Counted from the stretch's first letter, positions 25,084 to 34,880 are shown. The stretch: 64,000 bases of DNA from Bacillota bacterium (GCA_023400235.1 JAEXFI010000045.1:248001-312000), one strand, 5' to 3'. Notes: generated from the letters alone by a model not told the origin. Translations and numbers: made by a program.

Positions 25084-26436
25084 TTAAAAAGGCATTTTAA
25101 ACTTTCCAAAACCGCCTTTTTTACCGCGCTTACCCATGTCACTCATCATTTTCATCATCTTTTTCATCTCTTCAAACTGCTTGAGCAACTGGTTTACTTC
25201 CTGAATGGTAGTGCCGCTGCCTGCTGCTATTCTCTTTCTGCGGCTGCCGTTCAATACGGAAGGATCATTTCTTTCTTTCCTAGTCATGGATTGGATAATA
25301 GCTTCCATTCTGACCATGTTTTTCTCATTTGCGCTTACGTCGATGTTTTTTAGTGCCTTGGCATCAACACCTGGCAGCATGCCGAGAATATCGCCCAGGG
25401 GACCCATTTTCTTCATCTGCTGCATCTGTTCAAGAAAATCCTCCAGTGTAAACTGCATGGTACGCATTTTCTTTTCCAGTTCAATGGCCTTTTTCTCATC
25501 ATAGGCTTCCTGAGCCTTTTCAATAAGACTGAGCACATCGCCCATTCCCAGAATCCTTGAGGCCATCCTGTCAGGGAAAAAAGGCTCAATATCACTGAGC
25601 TTTTCACCCATACCTGCAAACTTTATGGGCTTTCCGGTAACTGCCTTTACTGAAAGTGCAGCTCCGCCTCTTGTGTCTCCGTCCAGCTTTGTAAGAACTA
25701 TCCCGTCAATTCCCAGCTTTTCGTTAAAGCTTTGTGAAACATTTACAGCATCCTGACCGGTCATGGAGTCAACCACCAGCAGTATTTCATGAGGAACTAC
25801 CGCTTTTTTTATGTTCAGCAGCTCATCCATCAGCTTTTCATCAATGTGAAGCCGTCCCGCAGTATCCAGGATAACCAGGTCGTGCTGCTTCAGGCCGGCA
25901 AATTTGACAGCCTCCCTTGCAATTTCTACAGGATTCTGATTATTCTCCAAGGCGAACACAGGTATGTTCAGCTGTCCTCCAACCACCTGGAGCTGTTTAA
26001 TGGCCGCAGGCCTGTACACATCGCAGGCAACCAGCAGAGGATTTTTTCCCTGTTTTCGTAATAGACTTGCCAATTTTCCGGAGGTGGTGGTCTTACCTGA
26101 ACCCTGAAGTCCGCACATCATAAATACCGTGGGGGGTTTTGGAGCAAAAGTGACCTTGCTCTGTTCCCTTCCCAGGAGTTCTATAAGCTCCTCGTGAACT
26201 ATCTTCACGACCTGCTGCCCAGGAGTAAGGCTTTCCAGTACATCGGAGCCTACGCACCTCTCTGAGACCTTGCTTATAAAATCCTTAACAACTTTAAAAT
26301 TAACGTCAGCCTCAAGCAGAGCAAGCTTGATTTCTCTCATCATATCCTTTACGTCCTTTTCGGATACTCTGCCCTGGCCACGGATTTTTTTAATTGTCTC
26401 TTGGAGCTTTCCTGATAAACCTTCAAAAACCGACAT
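25084..26436 (-). CDS. ffh: Signal recognition particle GTPase Ffh
   Basis: 450 residues: N domain, GTPase G domain (G1 GLQGSGKTT about 109-117, DTAGR, TKLDGDTRGGAALS) and a methionine-rich M domain (MRTMQFTLEDFLEQMQQMKKMG onward). Binds SRP RNA and signal sequences and docks with FtsY, which is encoded at 41193. Follows ylxM as usual. Confidence 0.95.
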   Translation of the reverse strand: MSVFEGLSGKLQETIKKIRGQGRVSEKDVKDMMREIKLALLEADVNFKVVKDFISKVSERCVGSDVLESLTPGQQVVKIVHEELIELLGREQSKVTFAPKPPTVFMMCGLQGSGKTTTSGKLASLLRKQGKNPLLVACDVYRPAAIKQLQVVGGQLNIPVFALENNQNPVEIAREAVKFAGLKQHDLVILDTAGRLHIDEKLMDELLNIKKAVVPHEILLVVDSMTGQDAVNVSQSFNEKLGIDGIVLTKLDGDTRGGAALSVKAVTGKPIKFAGMGEKLSDIEPFFPDRMASRILGMGDVLSLIEKAQEAYDEKKAIELEKKMRTMQFTLEDFLEQMQQMKKMGPLGDILGMLPGVDAKALKNIDVSANEKNMVRMEAIIQSMTRKERNDPSVLNGSRRKRIAAGSGTTIQEVNQLLKQFEEMKKMMKMMSDMGKRGKKGGFGKFKMPF

Positions 26437-26459
26437 CCCAAAACCTCCAATGCTACTAT

Positions 26460-26816
26460 CTATATACTGTTTACAAGCTCTGCCAGCTCACGTTTGACTT
26501 GTTCTACAAGCTCTTTGTTTTGCTGGTCAAGCCCGCTTGTTCCGATGTTTTCAACTAACTGCCAAACCTGCTCGGCTTTTCTTTTTTGCTGTGAAAACTT
26601 ACTTAGAAGTCCAAGCTTTTCTTCATATTCATTGAGTAATGCCCTGCCGCGCTTTTCATTGTCATAAACGCCCTGTCTGCTGATTTTCAATTGTTCTGCT
26701 ATCTCCGACAGGGTAAAGTCGTTATTGTAATGCAGGTCAAGAATCTCATACTGTCTCTGAGTCAGCAACAGACCATAAAAATCAAGCAGTAGAGAGGTTT
26801 CATATACTTTATCCAT
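26460..26816 (-). CDS. ylxM: YlxM/p13-like SRP-associated DNA-binding-type protein
   Basis: 118 residues from ATG 26816 (AAAGG upstream); a start 20 codons earlier lacks a ribosome site. Helix-turn-helix LSEIAEQLKISRQGVYDNEKRG is characteristic of UPF0122/YlxM, always next to ffh. Thought to modulate SRP activity in Gram-positives. Confidence 0.9.
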   Translation of the reverse strand: MDKVYETSLLLDFYGLLLTQRQYEILDLHYNNDFTLSEIAEQLKISRQGVYDNEKRGRALLNEYEEKLGLLSKFSQQKRKAEQVWQLVENIGTSGLDQQNKELVEQVKRELAELVNSI

Positions 26817-26946
26817 ACATTCGCCTTTCAGACAATAATAATTGACTTTACTAACATAGTTTAAGACATCAAACAATGGTTGTCAAGTATTTTTACTTTA
26901 CATATTTAAATTTCGTCAATTTTCAGCTGCAACTTATGCAGGCTGT

Positions 26947-27714
26947 TTACTTGCTTTTATTCCTGACATAGATATGCTTTATTTTAGTATTATTAGTGTC
27001 CCGTTCTTCAATTTCAAATTCCTTCAGTTTCCGTATGAGATGGGTCAGCTTGTAAAAGCCAAAGTTTCTGGGGTCAAAATCCGGCTGCTTCTTTATAATC
27101 AGATTCCCCACATCTCCCAGGAAGGCCCAGCCATTTTCGTCCTCAACATCATGTATTGAAACCGAAATAAGGTTGATTATGTCCTTTCCAATGGAAACCG
27201 CATTGCTTTTAGGCTCTTTCTCTGCAACTTCATCCTTTTTTACACAGTTATCAAAGTTGTTATTTGACTGGGAAGCTCCGCTGATTATTTCTATATAGGT
27301 AAATTTGTCACAAGCTGAAATAAACGGGCTGGGAGTTTTTCTTTCCCCTATGCCAAAAACCTTCTTTCCGGATTCTCTGAGTCTGGTGACCAGTCTGGTG
27401 AAGTCACTGTCACTGGATATTATGCAGAAACCCTCAACCTGCCCGGAATATAGTATATCCATTGCGTCAATTATCATGGCTGAATCCGATGAATTTTTAC
27501 CGGAGGTGTAGCTGTATTGCTGTGTAGGAGTAATGGCATTTTCTAAAAGTACATTTTTCCAGCCTGAAACTGTCGGCTTGGTCCAATCAGCATATATTCT
27601 CTTAATGGTAGGTATTCCATACTTGGCTATCTCCTCCATAATACCCTTTATATTGCTGTAAGGTACGTTTTCAGCGTCAATTAGCACTGCAAGCCTCATT
27701 TCAATTGAATTCAT
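26947..27714 (-). CDS. NYN-domain ribonuclease-like protein with C-terminal OST-HTH/LOTUS domain
   Basis: 255 residues. NYN (PIN-like) domain at 1-145 has LAVLIDAENVPYSNI with conserved Asp12 region, DSAMIIDAMDILY and ISSDSDFTRLV; these acidic residues form the metal site. An ~45-residue acidic linker follows, then an OST-HTH/LOTUS-like domain (about 185-250: WAFLGDVGNLIIKKQPDFDPRNFG, a pattern found in RNA-binding LOTUS proteins). Probably an RNA-processing enzyme. No partner gene is evident; it is convergent to nothing and lies 130 bp from ylxM. Confidence 0.78.
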   Translation of the reverse strand: MNSIEMRLAVLIDAENVPYSNIKGIMEEIAKYGIPTIKRIYADWTKPTVSGWKNVLLENAITPTQQYSYTSGKNSSDSAMIIDAMDILYSGQVEGFCIISSDSDFTRLVTRLRESGKKVFGIGERKTPSPFISACDKFTYIEIISGASQSNNNFDNCVKKDEVAEKEPKSNAVSIGKDIINLISVSIHDVEDENGWAFLGDVGNLIIKKQPDFDPRNFGFYKLTHLIRKLKEFEIEERDTNNTKIKHIYVRNKSK

Positions 27715-27858
27715 TTCTTAAAAAACTCCTTTCGTTTTATAACATTTTTAGTGTACTTACCTATATACTACCATATTTTATTTTGTTTCCAAAATATTTC
27801 TTGATAGAAACCATATTATGCTAAAGTCGTGGAAGATTATTGCAGGGAGATTGTTAAT

Positions 27859-28053
27859 ATGTTATCATGGTGTAATAGCTGGTATTCTTCGGAAACCAGA
27901 CTGAAATCCTGTACAAGCATTATGCCCTGTGGTTTTGACGACTTATATCCCTTGTGGAATGAGAACGGAGGTAGATTTTATGAACAATTTCTGTTTTTTA
28001 TCTGGTTAGCACTTCCCTTCTGTGCCTTTTTCATATTCTCCGTATTCCGCTGA
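27859..28053 (+). CDS. Possible small membrane protein, unrecognised
   Basis: 64 codons from ATG 27859 with GGGAG nine bases upstream. Cysteine- and tryptophan-rich start and a hydrophobic C-terminal segment (FLFFIWLALPFCAFFIFSVF) that could span a membrane. No family is recognised. It lies in the 523-bp gap between the NYN gene and the OPT gene; the rest of that gap (27715-27858, 28054-28237) is AT-rich without other features I can support. Confidence 0.3.
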   Translation: MLSWCNSWYSSETRLKSCTSIMPCGFDDLYPLWNENGGRFYEQFLFFIWLALPFCAFFIFSVFR

Positions 28054-28237
28054 TATTTCCATCAATTATTTCAGTATTATAAGTTTAACAATTTTTTAAC
28101 ATATAATTTATCCGGGTTTATTGCAGATAATACATATGGATTGCTTAATTCATGGATAATATATTCAGCAGGTACTGGATAATGTAAAGGCTTGCAGGTC
28201 AGAGGTTTTTTATATTTATCCGTGAGGAGGTTTTATT

Positions 28238-29875
28238 TTGAATAATAATCAGGAAAGAAAATTTTTAGGTGTGGAGCAGTTGTCCTTGCGAAGCTTGTTA
28301 ATAGGCGCCCTTGGCTCATGCATTATTACTGCAAGCTCCATGTATGTTGCTTTAAGAATGAGCGCCCTCCCCTGGCCCACAATATTTGTAGCGGTTCTTT
28401 CCATGGCGCTTCTGAAGCTTTTTGGAAATACCACCAACAATGAAATTAACATAACACAAACTGCCATGTCTGCCGGTGCCATGATAGCGGGAGGCTTGGC
28501 TTTTACGCTTCCGGGACTCTGGATACTGGGACTCTGGAAGGGCACGGACAATTTTTCGGAAAATTATCTGAAGGTTTTATTGATAGCCGGTGCGGGCATG
28601 CTGCTGGGCAGTGTCACCTCCTATATCTTAAGATACAGGTTTATCGTAAAGAATACGCTGCCTTACCCTATTGGACAGGCAGCGGCTGAAACCATCAAGG
28701 TGGGCGATGAAGGCGGAAAAAAATCCCTGGTCCTCTTTGGGACAATGGCAGCCTCCACTGTGTACACCTTTCTCAGAGACCAGTTGAAAGTTGTACCTGA
28801 AGCTTTTATGTTCAAGGACTCCCTGGGCATATGGAATTCACCCATGGCGGTAGGTATGGGCTATATATTGGGCTCTCTGTACACGGGGGTGTGGTTTTTG
28901 GGTGCTTTGATAGCCAATGCCTTCCTGGTTCCCTTCGGCCCAAGGCTTGGACTTTTTGCTGATGAAGCTGCTGCCTCTGCTTTTAAAATCAATGCCGGTG
29001 TGGGCTTGCTGGTGGGAACCGGACTTGGTGTCATCGCTGGAATCCTTATCTCAGGAGTTAAAAGACTGCTGACTGAAAAGAAGGATATGCAGCACCGTCC
29101 CCAAGGAGATAAAAGGAAATTCCTTGACTACAGCAGGATTTTAATAATGGCAGCCACCGCTCTGGCCTTCATTTTATCAGTTGCAGGCGGGCTGGCTGTT
29201 ATCCCCTCTGTTTTACTGATTGCAGGTGTGTTTATTGTTTCTATAATGGCAGCTACCATAACAGGACAGACAGGAATTAATCCCATGGAGATTTTCGGCA
29301 TAATCGTCCTTCTGGGAGTGAGGATATTTATAAAGGTCGAACCAGCGGACGCTCTGATGATTGCAGCCTGCGTAGCAGTAGCCAGCGGTTTTTCAGGAGA
29401 CCTTTTCAATGATTACAAGGCCGGTCAGGTGTTGGGCACCAACCCAAAGGCACAGCTTATTTCCCAGATTGTGGGAGGCGTATTTGGAACAGTCGTCGCC
29501 TCAGTTGCCCTATTTGCCATAATCAATCAGTTTGGTGAAGTAGGCCCCGACACTGCTCTTCCGGCTGGTCAGGCCGTGGGAGTGACCGCAATGATAAACG
29601 GTATCGGAAGTCCGGCGGTATTTGGCATAGCAGCTCTGATAGGTGCTGTATTGTATCTTGCAGGTCTCCCGGCAGCAACCCTGGGAATCGGTATTTTTAT
29701 TCCCTTTACAATATCCTCCGCAGTTTTCCTTGGTGGTGCCATCCGTTTTATCAGCGACAGGGTTCGTGGAAAGAGTACTGCTGAAACGGGTAATGTGGCA
29801 GCTTCCGGACTGCTGGGCGGAGAAGGTATTACAGGCGTGGGCATAGCTCTTGCCAGAATGTTTACAGGCTCATAA
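28238..29875 (+). CDS. OPT-family oligopeptide transporter
   Basis: 545 residues from a TTG with GAGGAGG six bases upstream; about 13-14 hydrophobic segments. NEINITQTAMSAGAMIAGGLAFTLPG and the GDLFNDYKAGQVLGTNPKAQ segment mark the OPT (YSL/oligopeptide) family. Proton-coupled carriers of small peptides or metal chelates; substrate unknown. The panK gene begins 28 bp downstream, so they form a two-gene operon on the plus strand. Confidence 0.85.
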   Translation: MNNNQERKFLGVEQLSLRSLLIGALGSCIITASSMYVALRMSALPWPTIFVAVLSMALLKLFGNTTNNEINITQTAMSAGAMIAGGLAFTLPGLWILGLWKGTDNFSENYLKVLLIAGAGMLLGSVTSYILRYRFIVKNTLPYPIGQAAAETIKVGDEGGKKSLVLFGTMAASTVYTFLRDQLKVVPEAFMFKDSLGIWNSPMAVGMGYILGSLYTGVWFLGALIANAFLVPFGPRLGLFADEAAASAFKINAGVGLLVGTGLGVIAGILISGVKRLLTEKKDMQHRPQGDKRKFLDYSRILIMAATALAFILSVAGGLAVIPSVLLIAGVFIVSIMAATITGQTGINPMEIFGIIVLLGVRIFIKVEPADALMIAACVAVASGFSGDLFNDYKAGQVLGTNPKAQLISQIVGGVFGTVVASVALFAIINQFGEVGPDTALPAGQAVGVTAMINGIGSPAVFGIAALIGAVLYLAGLPAATLGIGIFIPFTISSAVFLGGAIRFISDRVRGKSTAETGNVAASGLLGGEGITGVGIALARMFTGS

Positions 29876-29903
29876 TTTTTACTATATACAAGGGAGTGGT
29901 TTT

Positions 29904-30746
29904 GTGGGTAAGGTTATCGGAATAGATATCGGTGGAAGTACTACTAAAATTGTGGGGTTTGACGGAAAAACAATGATTACTCCATTGCTGGTACGTGCAA
30001 ATGACCCCATTGCATCTGTTTATGGTGCTTTCGGCAAGTTTCTCAATACGCATTCGTTGAAAATCGATGACGTTGAAAGAATTATGATTACGGGAGTGGG
30101 CTCCTCCTTCATAAACAACAGGCTTTTTGGAATTCCCACCGGAAAAGTGGACGAATTTATGGCAATAGGCTTGGGCGGGCTTTTTCTCAGTAACCTCAAC
30201 AGAGCCATTATTGTGAGCATGGGTACAGGTACAGCTCTGGTAAAGGCCGAGAACGATACTGCAGTTCATCTGGGTGGTACCGGAGTGGGCGGCGGAACTC
30301 TTCTGGGACTTTCAAACAGAATGCTCAACGTACGGCATTTCGACGAGCTTATAGAAGCTGCAAACGGCGGAGACCTTTCACAGGTAGACCTTACTATAGG
30401 TGATATTTCCAAGGAAGCTTTGGAAACTCTGCCCAGTGAGACAACAGCTTCAAACTTCGGCAAAATCAGCGACCTGGTTACAAAGTCTGATCTGGCCATG
30501 GGTATCATAAATCTTGTATTTCAGACCATAGGCATGCTGGCGGTTTTCAACACGCGGATAGATAAAATAAAGGATGTTGTCCTGACCGGAAACCTGACCA
30601 ATGTACCGCAGTCGGAAGCTATCTTTGTCCAACTGAGCAAGCTCTATGACGTTAACTTCCAGACACCCTCCAATGCGGAATTTGCAACTGCTGTGGGTGC
30701 GGCAATCTGCTTTAAGCAGAGGGTGCCCTTTAAAGAGGTTTTATAA
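29904..30746 (+). CDS. coaW: Type II pantothenate kinase
   Basis: 280 residues from GTG 29904 (AGGGAG upstream). ASKHA fold with phosphate-1 loop IGIDIGGSTTKIVGF, then VSMGTGTALV and GGTGVGGGTLLGLS. Phosphorylates pantothenate, first step of coenzyme A synthesis. Close to the OPT gene, perhaps hinting at uptake of a pantothenate-containing compound (speculative). Confidence 0.85.
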   Translation: MGKVIGIDIGGSTTKIVGFDGKTMITPLLVRANDPIASVYGAFGKFLNTHSLKIDDVERIMITGVGSSFINNRLFGIPTGKVDEFMAIGLGGLFLSNLNRAIIVSMGTGTALVKAENDTAVHLGGTGVGGGTLLGLSNRMLNVRHFDELIEAANGGDLSQVDLTIGDISKEALETLPSETTASNFGKISDLVTKSDLAMGIINLVFQTIGMLAVFNTRIDKIKDVVLTGNLTNVPQSEAIFVQLSKLYDVNFQTPSNAEFATAVGAAICFKQRVPFKEVL

Positions 30747-30839
30747 GGATTCACAGAGACTTCTGAATATCTTCTCCCACGTTCAATCGGTAATTCACAT
30801 ATATAATCCTGGCATGTACCAAAAATTTATATAAGAAAT

Positions 30840-30883
30840 AAAAAAGAGAGAGGCATCGTCCCTTAAGGGATTACCTCTCTCTT
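30840..30883. terminator. Bidirectional terminator between coaW and nrdG
   Basis: Stem AAGAGAGAGG/CCTCTCTCTT (30844-30883) with an inner TCCC-ttaa-GGGA stem; A-run on the left gives TTTTTT on the minus strand, ending the nrdDG transcript. Confidence 0.75.
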
Positions 30884-30932
30884 GTAAATTTACGTATCAT
30901 ATCTTAAATCATTCCACCGGTACTTATCCCTG

Positions 30933-31442
30933 CTACAGCTCCGCCAATACAGGCCTGCCCACCGCTCTTGTTCTGTTCATATCAATTATTCTTTGATTTT
31001 CAGAACCCCTGAATCTCAATAAAAGATTTTTCTCCTTTAAAACGAAGGGCCCGTCTATAAGAAAATCAGTGTGTTTCAACAGTTCTTCATAGCCCTCTCT
31101 TTGCCCTGCAAGGTCAAGAAGCTGTTCATAGGTGTACCCTGTATAGGTGATTACATTCAAGCCCAGCTTCTTTACTTCAAAGGCAAGTACTGCACAGGCT
31201 GCCGCCTGCTCAAAAGGGTCTCCTCCGCTTAGGGTTATACCGTCAAGCAAGGGATTGTTTTTAACTGCAGCCAGTATTGCATCTATTTCCACCGATTCTC
31301 CGGAGTCATAGGAATGGGTGTGGGGATTGTGGCAGCCGGCACAGTTGTGTGAACAGCCCTGTGCAAACACCACCATTCGTATACCCGGCCCGTCTACAAT
31401 GGATTCATTTATGATTCCGGCTGTTCTCAGAAGTACTTTCAT
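30933..31442 (-). CDS. nrdG: Anaerobic ribonucleotide reductase activating enzyme
   Basis: 169 residues, radical SAM with CX3CX2C in FAQGCSHNCAGCHNP and GGDPFEQ. Makes the glycyl radical on NrdD. Lies 82 bp after nrdD in the same transcript. Confidence 0.92.
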   Translation of the reverse strand: MKVLLRTAGIINESIVDGPGIRMVVFAQGCSHNCAGCHNPHTHSYDSGESVEIDAILAAVKNNPLLDGITLSGGDPFEQAAACAVLAFEVKKLGLNVITYTGYTYEQLLDLAGQREGYEELLKHTDFLIDGPFVLKEKNLLLRFRGSENQRIIDMNRTRAVGRPVLAEL

Positions 31443-31524
31443 TTCCCAACCTCCCCGGGAGTGAACGTATCATGCAATTCGGTCATACAAATTGGTCCAT
31501 AAGACACTTGCATGGTACTCAGCG

Positions 31525-33834
31525 CTACATGTGCTTTACCCTGTCTCTTACCTCGGCCTGTTTCGCATCATTAAAGCGTTCCAGGGTGCCCACCAGATAG
31601 CCTGTTATACGTCTTATGCGCTCAAACTTCCTGTCCTCCTCCTGACGTCCGCAGCTTGGACAGCTCTCTCCGATAATGCCTGTATACCCGCACACAGGAT
31701 CCCGGTCTACAGGATGATTTATGGAACCGTAGCCAATTCCAGATTCCTTCATTGCTCTGATGATCTTCTCAAAGGCCTCCAGATTGTTTAAAGGGTCTCC
31801 GTCCACTTCCACATACGTAATATGCCCCGCATTTGTCATTTCGTGATAAGGAGCTTCCAGCCTTATTTTTTCGATTGCATTTAATTTATAATATACGGGT
31901 ACGTGGAAACTGTTTGTGTAGTATTCCCTGTCTGTAACTCCTTCTATGGTGCCAAACAGCTTCTTGTCGTATTTTATGAACCTTCCGCAGGTTCCCTCCG
32001 CAGGAGTTGCAATCAGACTGAAGTTCATATTGTATTTCTGGCTGGCTTCATCCATCCTCTTCCGCATATAGCCGATGATTTCCAAACCAAGGTTCTGCGC
32101 CTGCTCCGACTCTCCGTGATGTTTTCCCGTAAGTGCCTTCAGGCATTCGGCCAAACCTATGAAGCCAACAGTCAAGGTACCGTGCTTCAATACATCGCCA
32201 ACCTCGTCCTCCCAGTCCAGCTTGTCAGAATCCAGCCATACTCCCTGGCCCATAAGGAACGGAAAATTCTTTACCCTCTTTTGAGCCTGTATCAGGTATC
32301 TTTCATAAAGCTGATTAATAACCAGATCAACCTTCTTATCCAGCTCATCAAAGAACATGTTCAGATTTTTATTGCTTTTAAGAGCAATCCTTGGCAGGTT
32401 TACAGTGGTAAAACTCAGGTTTCCGCGGCCAAATATGGTCTCTCTGGAGGGGTCGTATACATTTCCGATAACTCGTGTTCTGCAGCCCATATAGGCAATC
32501 TCAGTATCAGGATTACCCTCCTTGTAATACTTTAAATTAAAGGGCGCATCAATGAAGGAAAAGTTCGGAAACAATCTCTTTGCGCTTACTCGGCAAGCCA
32601 GCTTGAACAAATCATAGTTGACGTCACCCTGCTTGTAATTCACCCCGTCTTTAACCTTGAATATATGTATTGGGAAAATCGGTGTTTCTCCATTTCCCAG
32701 ACCCGCTTCTGTAGCCAGTAAAAGGTTTTTTATCACCAGTCTGCCCTCCGGTGAGGTATCTGTGCCGTAATTTATGGAACTGAAGGGCGTCTGCGCTCCT
32801 GCACGGCTGTGCATGGTATTGAGGTTATGTACAAAGGCCTCCATAGCCTGAAAGGTTATTCTGTCTGTTTCGCTTTCAGTCTTTTTAACGGCAAAGGCCT
32901 GGGCCTTGCTTAAAAGCTCTTCATCCTCCGTATACTGCAGCATATACTTGTTTTCGGCCTTGATATATGCCTCCATCCTGTTAAGCAGAGGCTTCAAATT
33001 GTGTTCCTTGTATAAAATTTCACTGACAGAGTTTATTTCAGTCTCCAGGTCCTTGTCCAGCAGCAGTTCCAAGGCTTTTCTCAAATTTTGCCTGTAGCCT
33101 CTTTCAAAGGTTTTTGCAACACCCAGGGCCATACCGTAATCAAAGTTCGGTATACTCTGCCCCCCGTGCTGGTCGTTCTGGTTTGACTGGATAGCTATGC
33201 ACGCAAGAGCGGAGTAGCTGTTTATATCATTTGGTTCTCTCAGATAGCCATGCCCTGTACAGAAGCCCCCCTCAAAAAGCTTGACAATATCAATCTGGCA
33301 GCAGGTAGTGGTCAAAGTGAGAAAGTCCAGGTCATGAATGTGAATATCGCCTTCATTGTGCGCTTTTGCATGTTCAGGCTTCAAAACGTACATTTCATAG
33401 AACTGCTTTGCACCTTCGGAACCATACTTGAGCATTGTTCCCATTGCAGTGTCACTGTCTATATTTGCATTTTCTCTTTTTAAGTCATTATCCTTGGCAT
33501 CCTTAAAGGTCAGTTCTTCGTATACCTTCATGAGGCGGGTGTTCATCTCACGAACCTTGGTTCTTTCAGCTCTGTACAGAATAAATTCCTTGGCAGTTCT
33601 TACATGACCGGTCTCAATCAAAACCTTTTCTACCGTATCCTGGATTTCTTCAACATCCGGAACTCTTTTATCCATTGTTTCTTCAATATATTCTACAACT
33701 CTTTCAGCCAGATCCATGGCTGTTTTGTAGTCCTTTCCTCCCGTTGCACTGGCTGCCTTGAACACAGCGCTGGCAATCTTCTCGATGTTGAAAGGCACTT
33801 CCCTTCCGTCACGCTTTCTGATTTTGGTAATCAT
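31525..33834 (-). CDS. nrdD: Anaerobic (class III) ribonucleoside-triphosphate reductase
   Basis: 769 residues. N-terminal ATP-cone (MITKIRKRDGREVPFNIEKI), large catalytic barrel, a zinc-binding VCGYTG...SCPSCG site and the glycyl-radical region RITGYLVGTLERFN near the C-terminus. Reduces NTPs to dNTPs under anaerobiosis. Driven by a promoter overlapped by NrdR boxes, with a long leader. Confidence 0.95.
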   Translation of the reverse strand: MITKIRKRDGREVPFNIEKIASAVFKAASATGGKDYKTAMDLAERVVEYIEETMDKRVPDVEEIQDTVEKVLIETGHVRTAKEFILYRAERTKVREMNTRLMKVYEELTFKDAKDNDLKRENANIDSDTAMGTMLKYGSEGAKQFYEMYVLKPEHAKAHNEGDIHIHDLDFLTLTTTCCQIDIVKLFEGGFCTGHGYLREPNDINSYSALACIAIQSNQNDQHGGQSIPNFDYGMALGVAKTFERGYRQNLRKALELLLDKDLETEINSVSEILYKEHNLKPLLNRMEAYIKAENKYMLQYTEDEELLSKAQAFAVKKTESETDRITFQAMEAFVHNLNTMHSRAGAQTPFSSINYGTDTSPEGRLVIKNLLLATEAGLGNGETPIFPIHIFKVKDGVNYKQGDVNYDLFKLACRVSAKRLFPNFSFIDAPFNLKYYKEGNPDTEIAYMGCRTRVIGNVYDPSRETIFGRGNLSFTTVNLPRIALKSNKNLNMFFDELDKKVDLVINQLYERYLIQAQKRVKNFPFLMGQGVWLDSDKLDWEDEVGDVLKHGTLTVGFIGLAECLKALTGKHHGESEQAQNLGLEIIGYMRKRMDEASQKYNMNFSLIATPAEGTCGRFIKYDKKLFGTIEGVTDREYYTNSFHVPVYYKLNAIEKIRLEAPYHEMTNAGHITYVEVDGDPLNNLEAFEKIIRAMKESGIGYGSINHPVDRDPVCGYTGIIGESCPSCGRQEEDRKFERIRRITGYLVGTLERFNDAKQAEVRDRVKHM

Positions 33835-34148
33835 TTGTAACCTGCCACCCCTCTAAATTATTTACATAGCATTTCCTAAAAACAGCAAAATAAATATGAG
33901 CAATAGCCTATTGCCCAATCTTCCATACGTTTATGCCGGTTCTCTGTCTATTTAATTGACTAAACGCTTTATCCGGCTTCAGCCGGTATTATATTAACCA
34001 GGTATCTCCGAAACCGTTTTGAATTATAGACGGTAGAATCATGTATATGCGTAAATTAACCGATTTTGCAGGCTAATTTATTATTGCAAGTCAGTAATAG
34101 TATATTATTTGTTCTCATTAACTATTACACTCAATTCCATATATTGTG
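33835..34148 (-). promoter_or_regulatory. Long structured 5' leader of nrdD
   Basis: About 310 bases between the promoter and the nrdD start without an ORF. Hairpins seen on the minus strand: GGGCAATAG-g-CTATTGCTC and CCGGC-TGAA-GCCGG. I do not recognise it as a cobalamin or other known riboswitch. Confidence 0.4.
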
Positions 34149-34184
34149 TATATAATACTATCACCAAGCAACATATAGTGTCAA
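34137..34184 (-). promoter_or_regulatory. nrdD promoter with two NrdR boxes
   Basis: NrdR-type boxes ACACTATATGTTG (34169-34181) and ACACAATATATGG (34137-34149) start 32 bp apart, the usual three helical turns. They overlap TTGACA (34179-34184) and TAGTAT (34155-34160, 18-base spacer). dATP-loaded NrdR would repress nrdDG. Confidence 0.8.
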
Positions 34185-34349
34185 CATTAAAATAAATGAT
34201 TATTTTTTGCTTTTTCGCTGCTTTTCTTAATAATATTTACTTTTTTGCCAATTCTCTATTTTTTGTGAAAAATTATCTCGAATAATATATTTCATTCTTC
34301 AAATAATATATGTGTAAAACTATTTCCTAAAAGAAATGGAGTGATATAA

Positions 34350-34523
34350 ATGAGTATATTCAAAGCTCACGACAACCACAGCATAGAATGCAGCATATAT
34401 TCCTGTGCCAATCACAGCAAAAGTGAAAATTTATGCGCCTTAAGCAAAATCAAGGTAGGTACTCATGAATCAAACCCCACAGAGATTGAATGCACAGACT
34501 GTCAATCCTTTGAAAGGAAATAG
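34350..34523 (+). CDS. DUF1540 small cysteine-rich protein
   Basis: 57 residues, ATG 34350 with GGAGTG six bases upstream. Pattern ECSIYSCANHSKSENLC...IKVGT...TECTDCQSF has the conserved cysteines of DUF1540, probably a metal-binding mini-protein frequent in clostridia. Function unknown. Own terminator follows. Confidence 0.8.
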   Translation: MSIFKAHDNHSIECSIYSCANHSKSENLCALSKIKVGTHESNPTEIECTDCQSFERK

Positions 34524-34563
34524 TCTCTATTCACAATTCAATGCTCTTTAAAGGGCGCAACAA

Positions 34564-34597
34564 AGCCAGGGATATCAAATGCCCTGGCTGCTTTTAT
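34564..34597 (+). terminator. Terminator of the DUF1540 gene
   Basis: AGCCAGGG (34564-34571) and CCCTGGCT (34582-34589) stem, loop of ten bases, followed by GCTTTTAT. Confidence 0.7.
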
Positions 34598-34633
34598 ATT
34601 CAAATCAAAACTCATATAATCTATAACTAAAAC

Positions 34634-34855
34634 TTATAAGTCCAAGTTGTTAAGCAATTTTTTAAGCTCTTTGAGCTCTTCCCTTGACAGGGTGACTCCC
34701 TTACCCATCTTGTCGTGTTCGGGGGACCAGTCACGAATATCGTATTTGGGCTCTCTGTCGTTCCAGCTCACAAGGTTCAGTTCCTTGAACCAGCCCTTGC
34801 CCGACTCGGATAGCGCACCCAGATTTTCTGTAATCTCATATTTTATCTCTGCCAT
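34634..34855 (-). CDS. ydbC: YdbC-like PC4 family single-stranded nucleic-acid-binding protein
   Basis: 73 residues; WNDREPKYDIRDWSPEHDKMGKGVTLSREEL is the PC4/YdbC beta-sheet-plus-helix signature. Binds single-stranded DNA/RNA. GGAGG before ATG 34855. Lies just after the ROK kinase gene. Confidence 0.82.
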   Translation of the reverse strand: MAEIKYEITENLGALSESGKGWFKELNLVSWNDREPKYDIRDWSPEHDKMGKGVTLSREELKELKKLLNNLDL

Positions 34856-34880
34856 ATTTAATCCTCCGGCTGTTCTCCAA

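Noticed and set aside
33835..34148. Cobalamin riboswitch in the nrdD leader
   Set aside because: No recognisable B12-box sequence; hairpins do not match the class.
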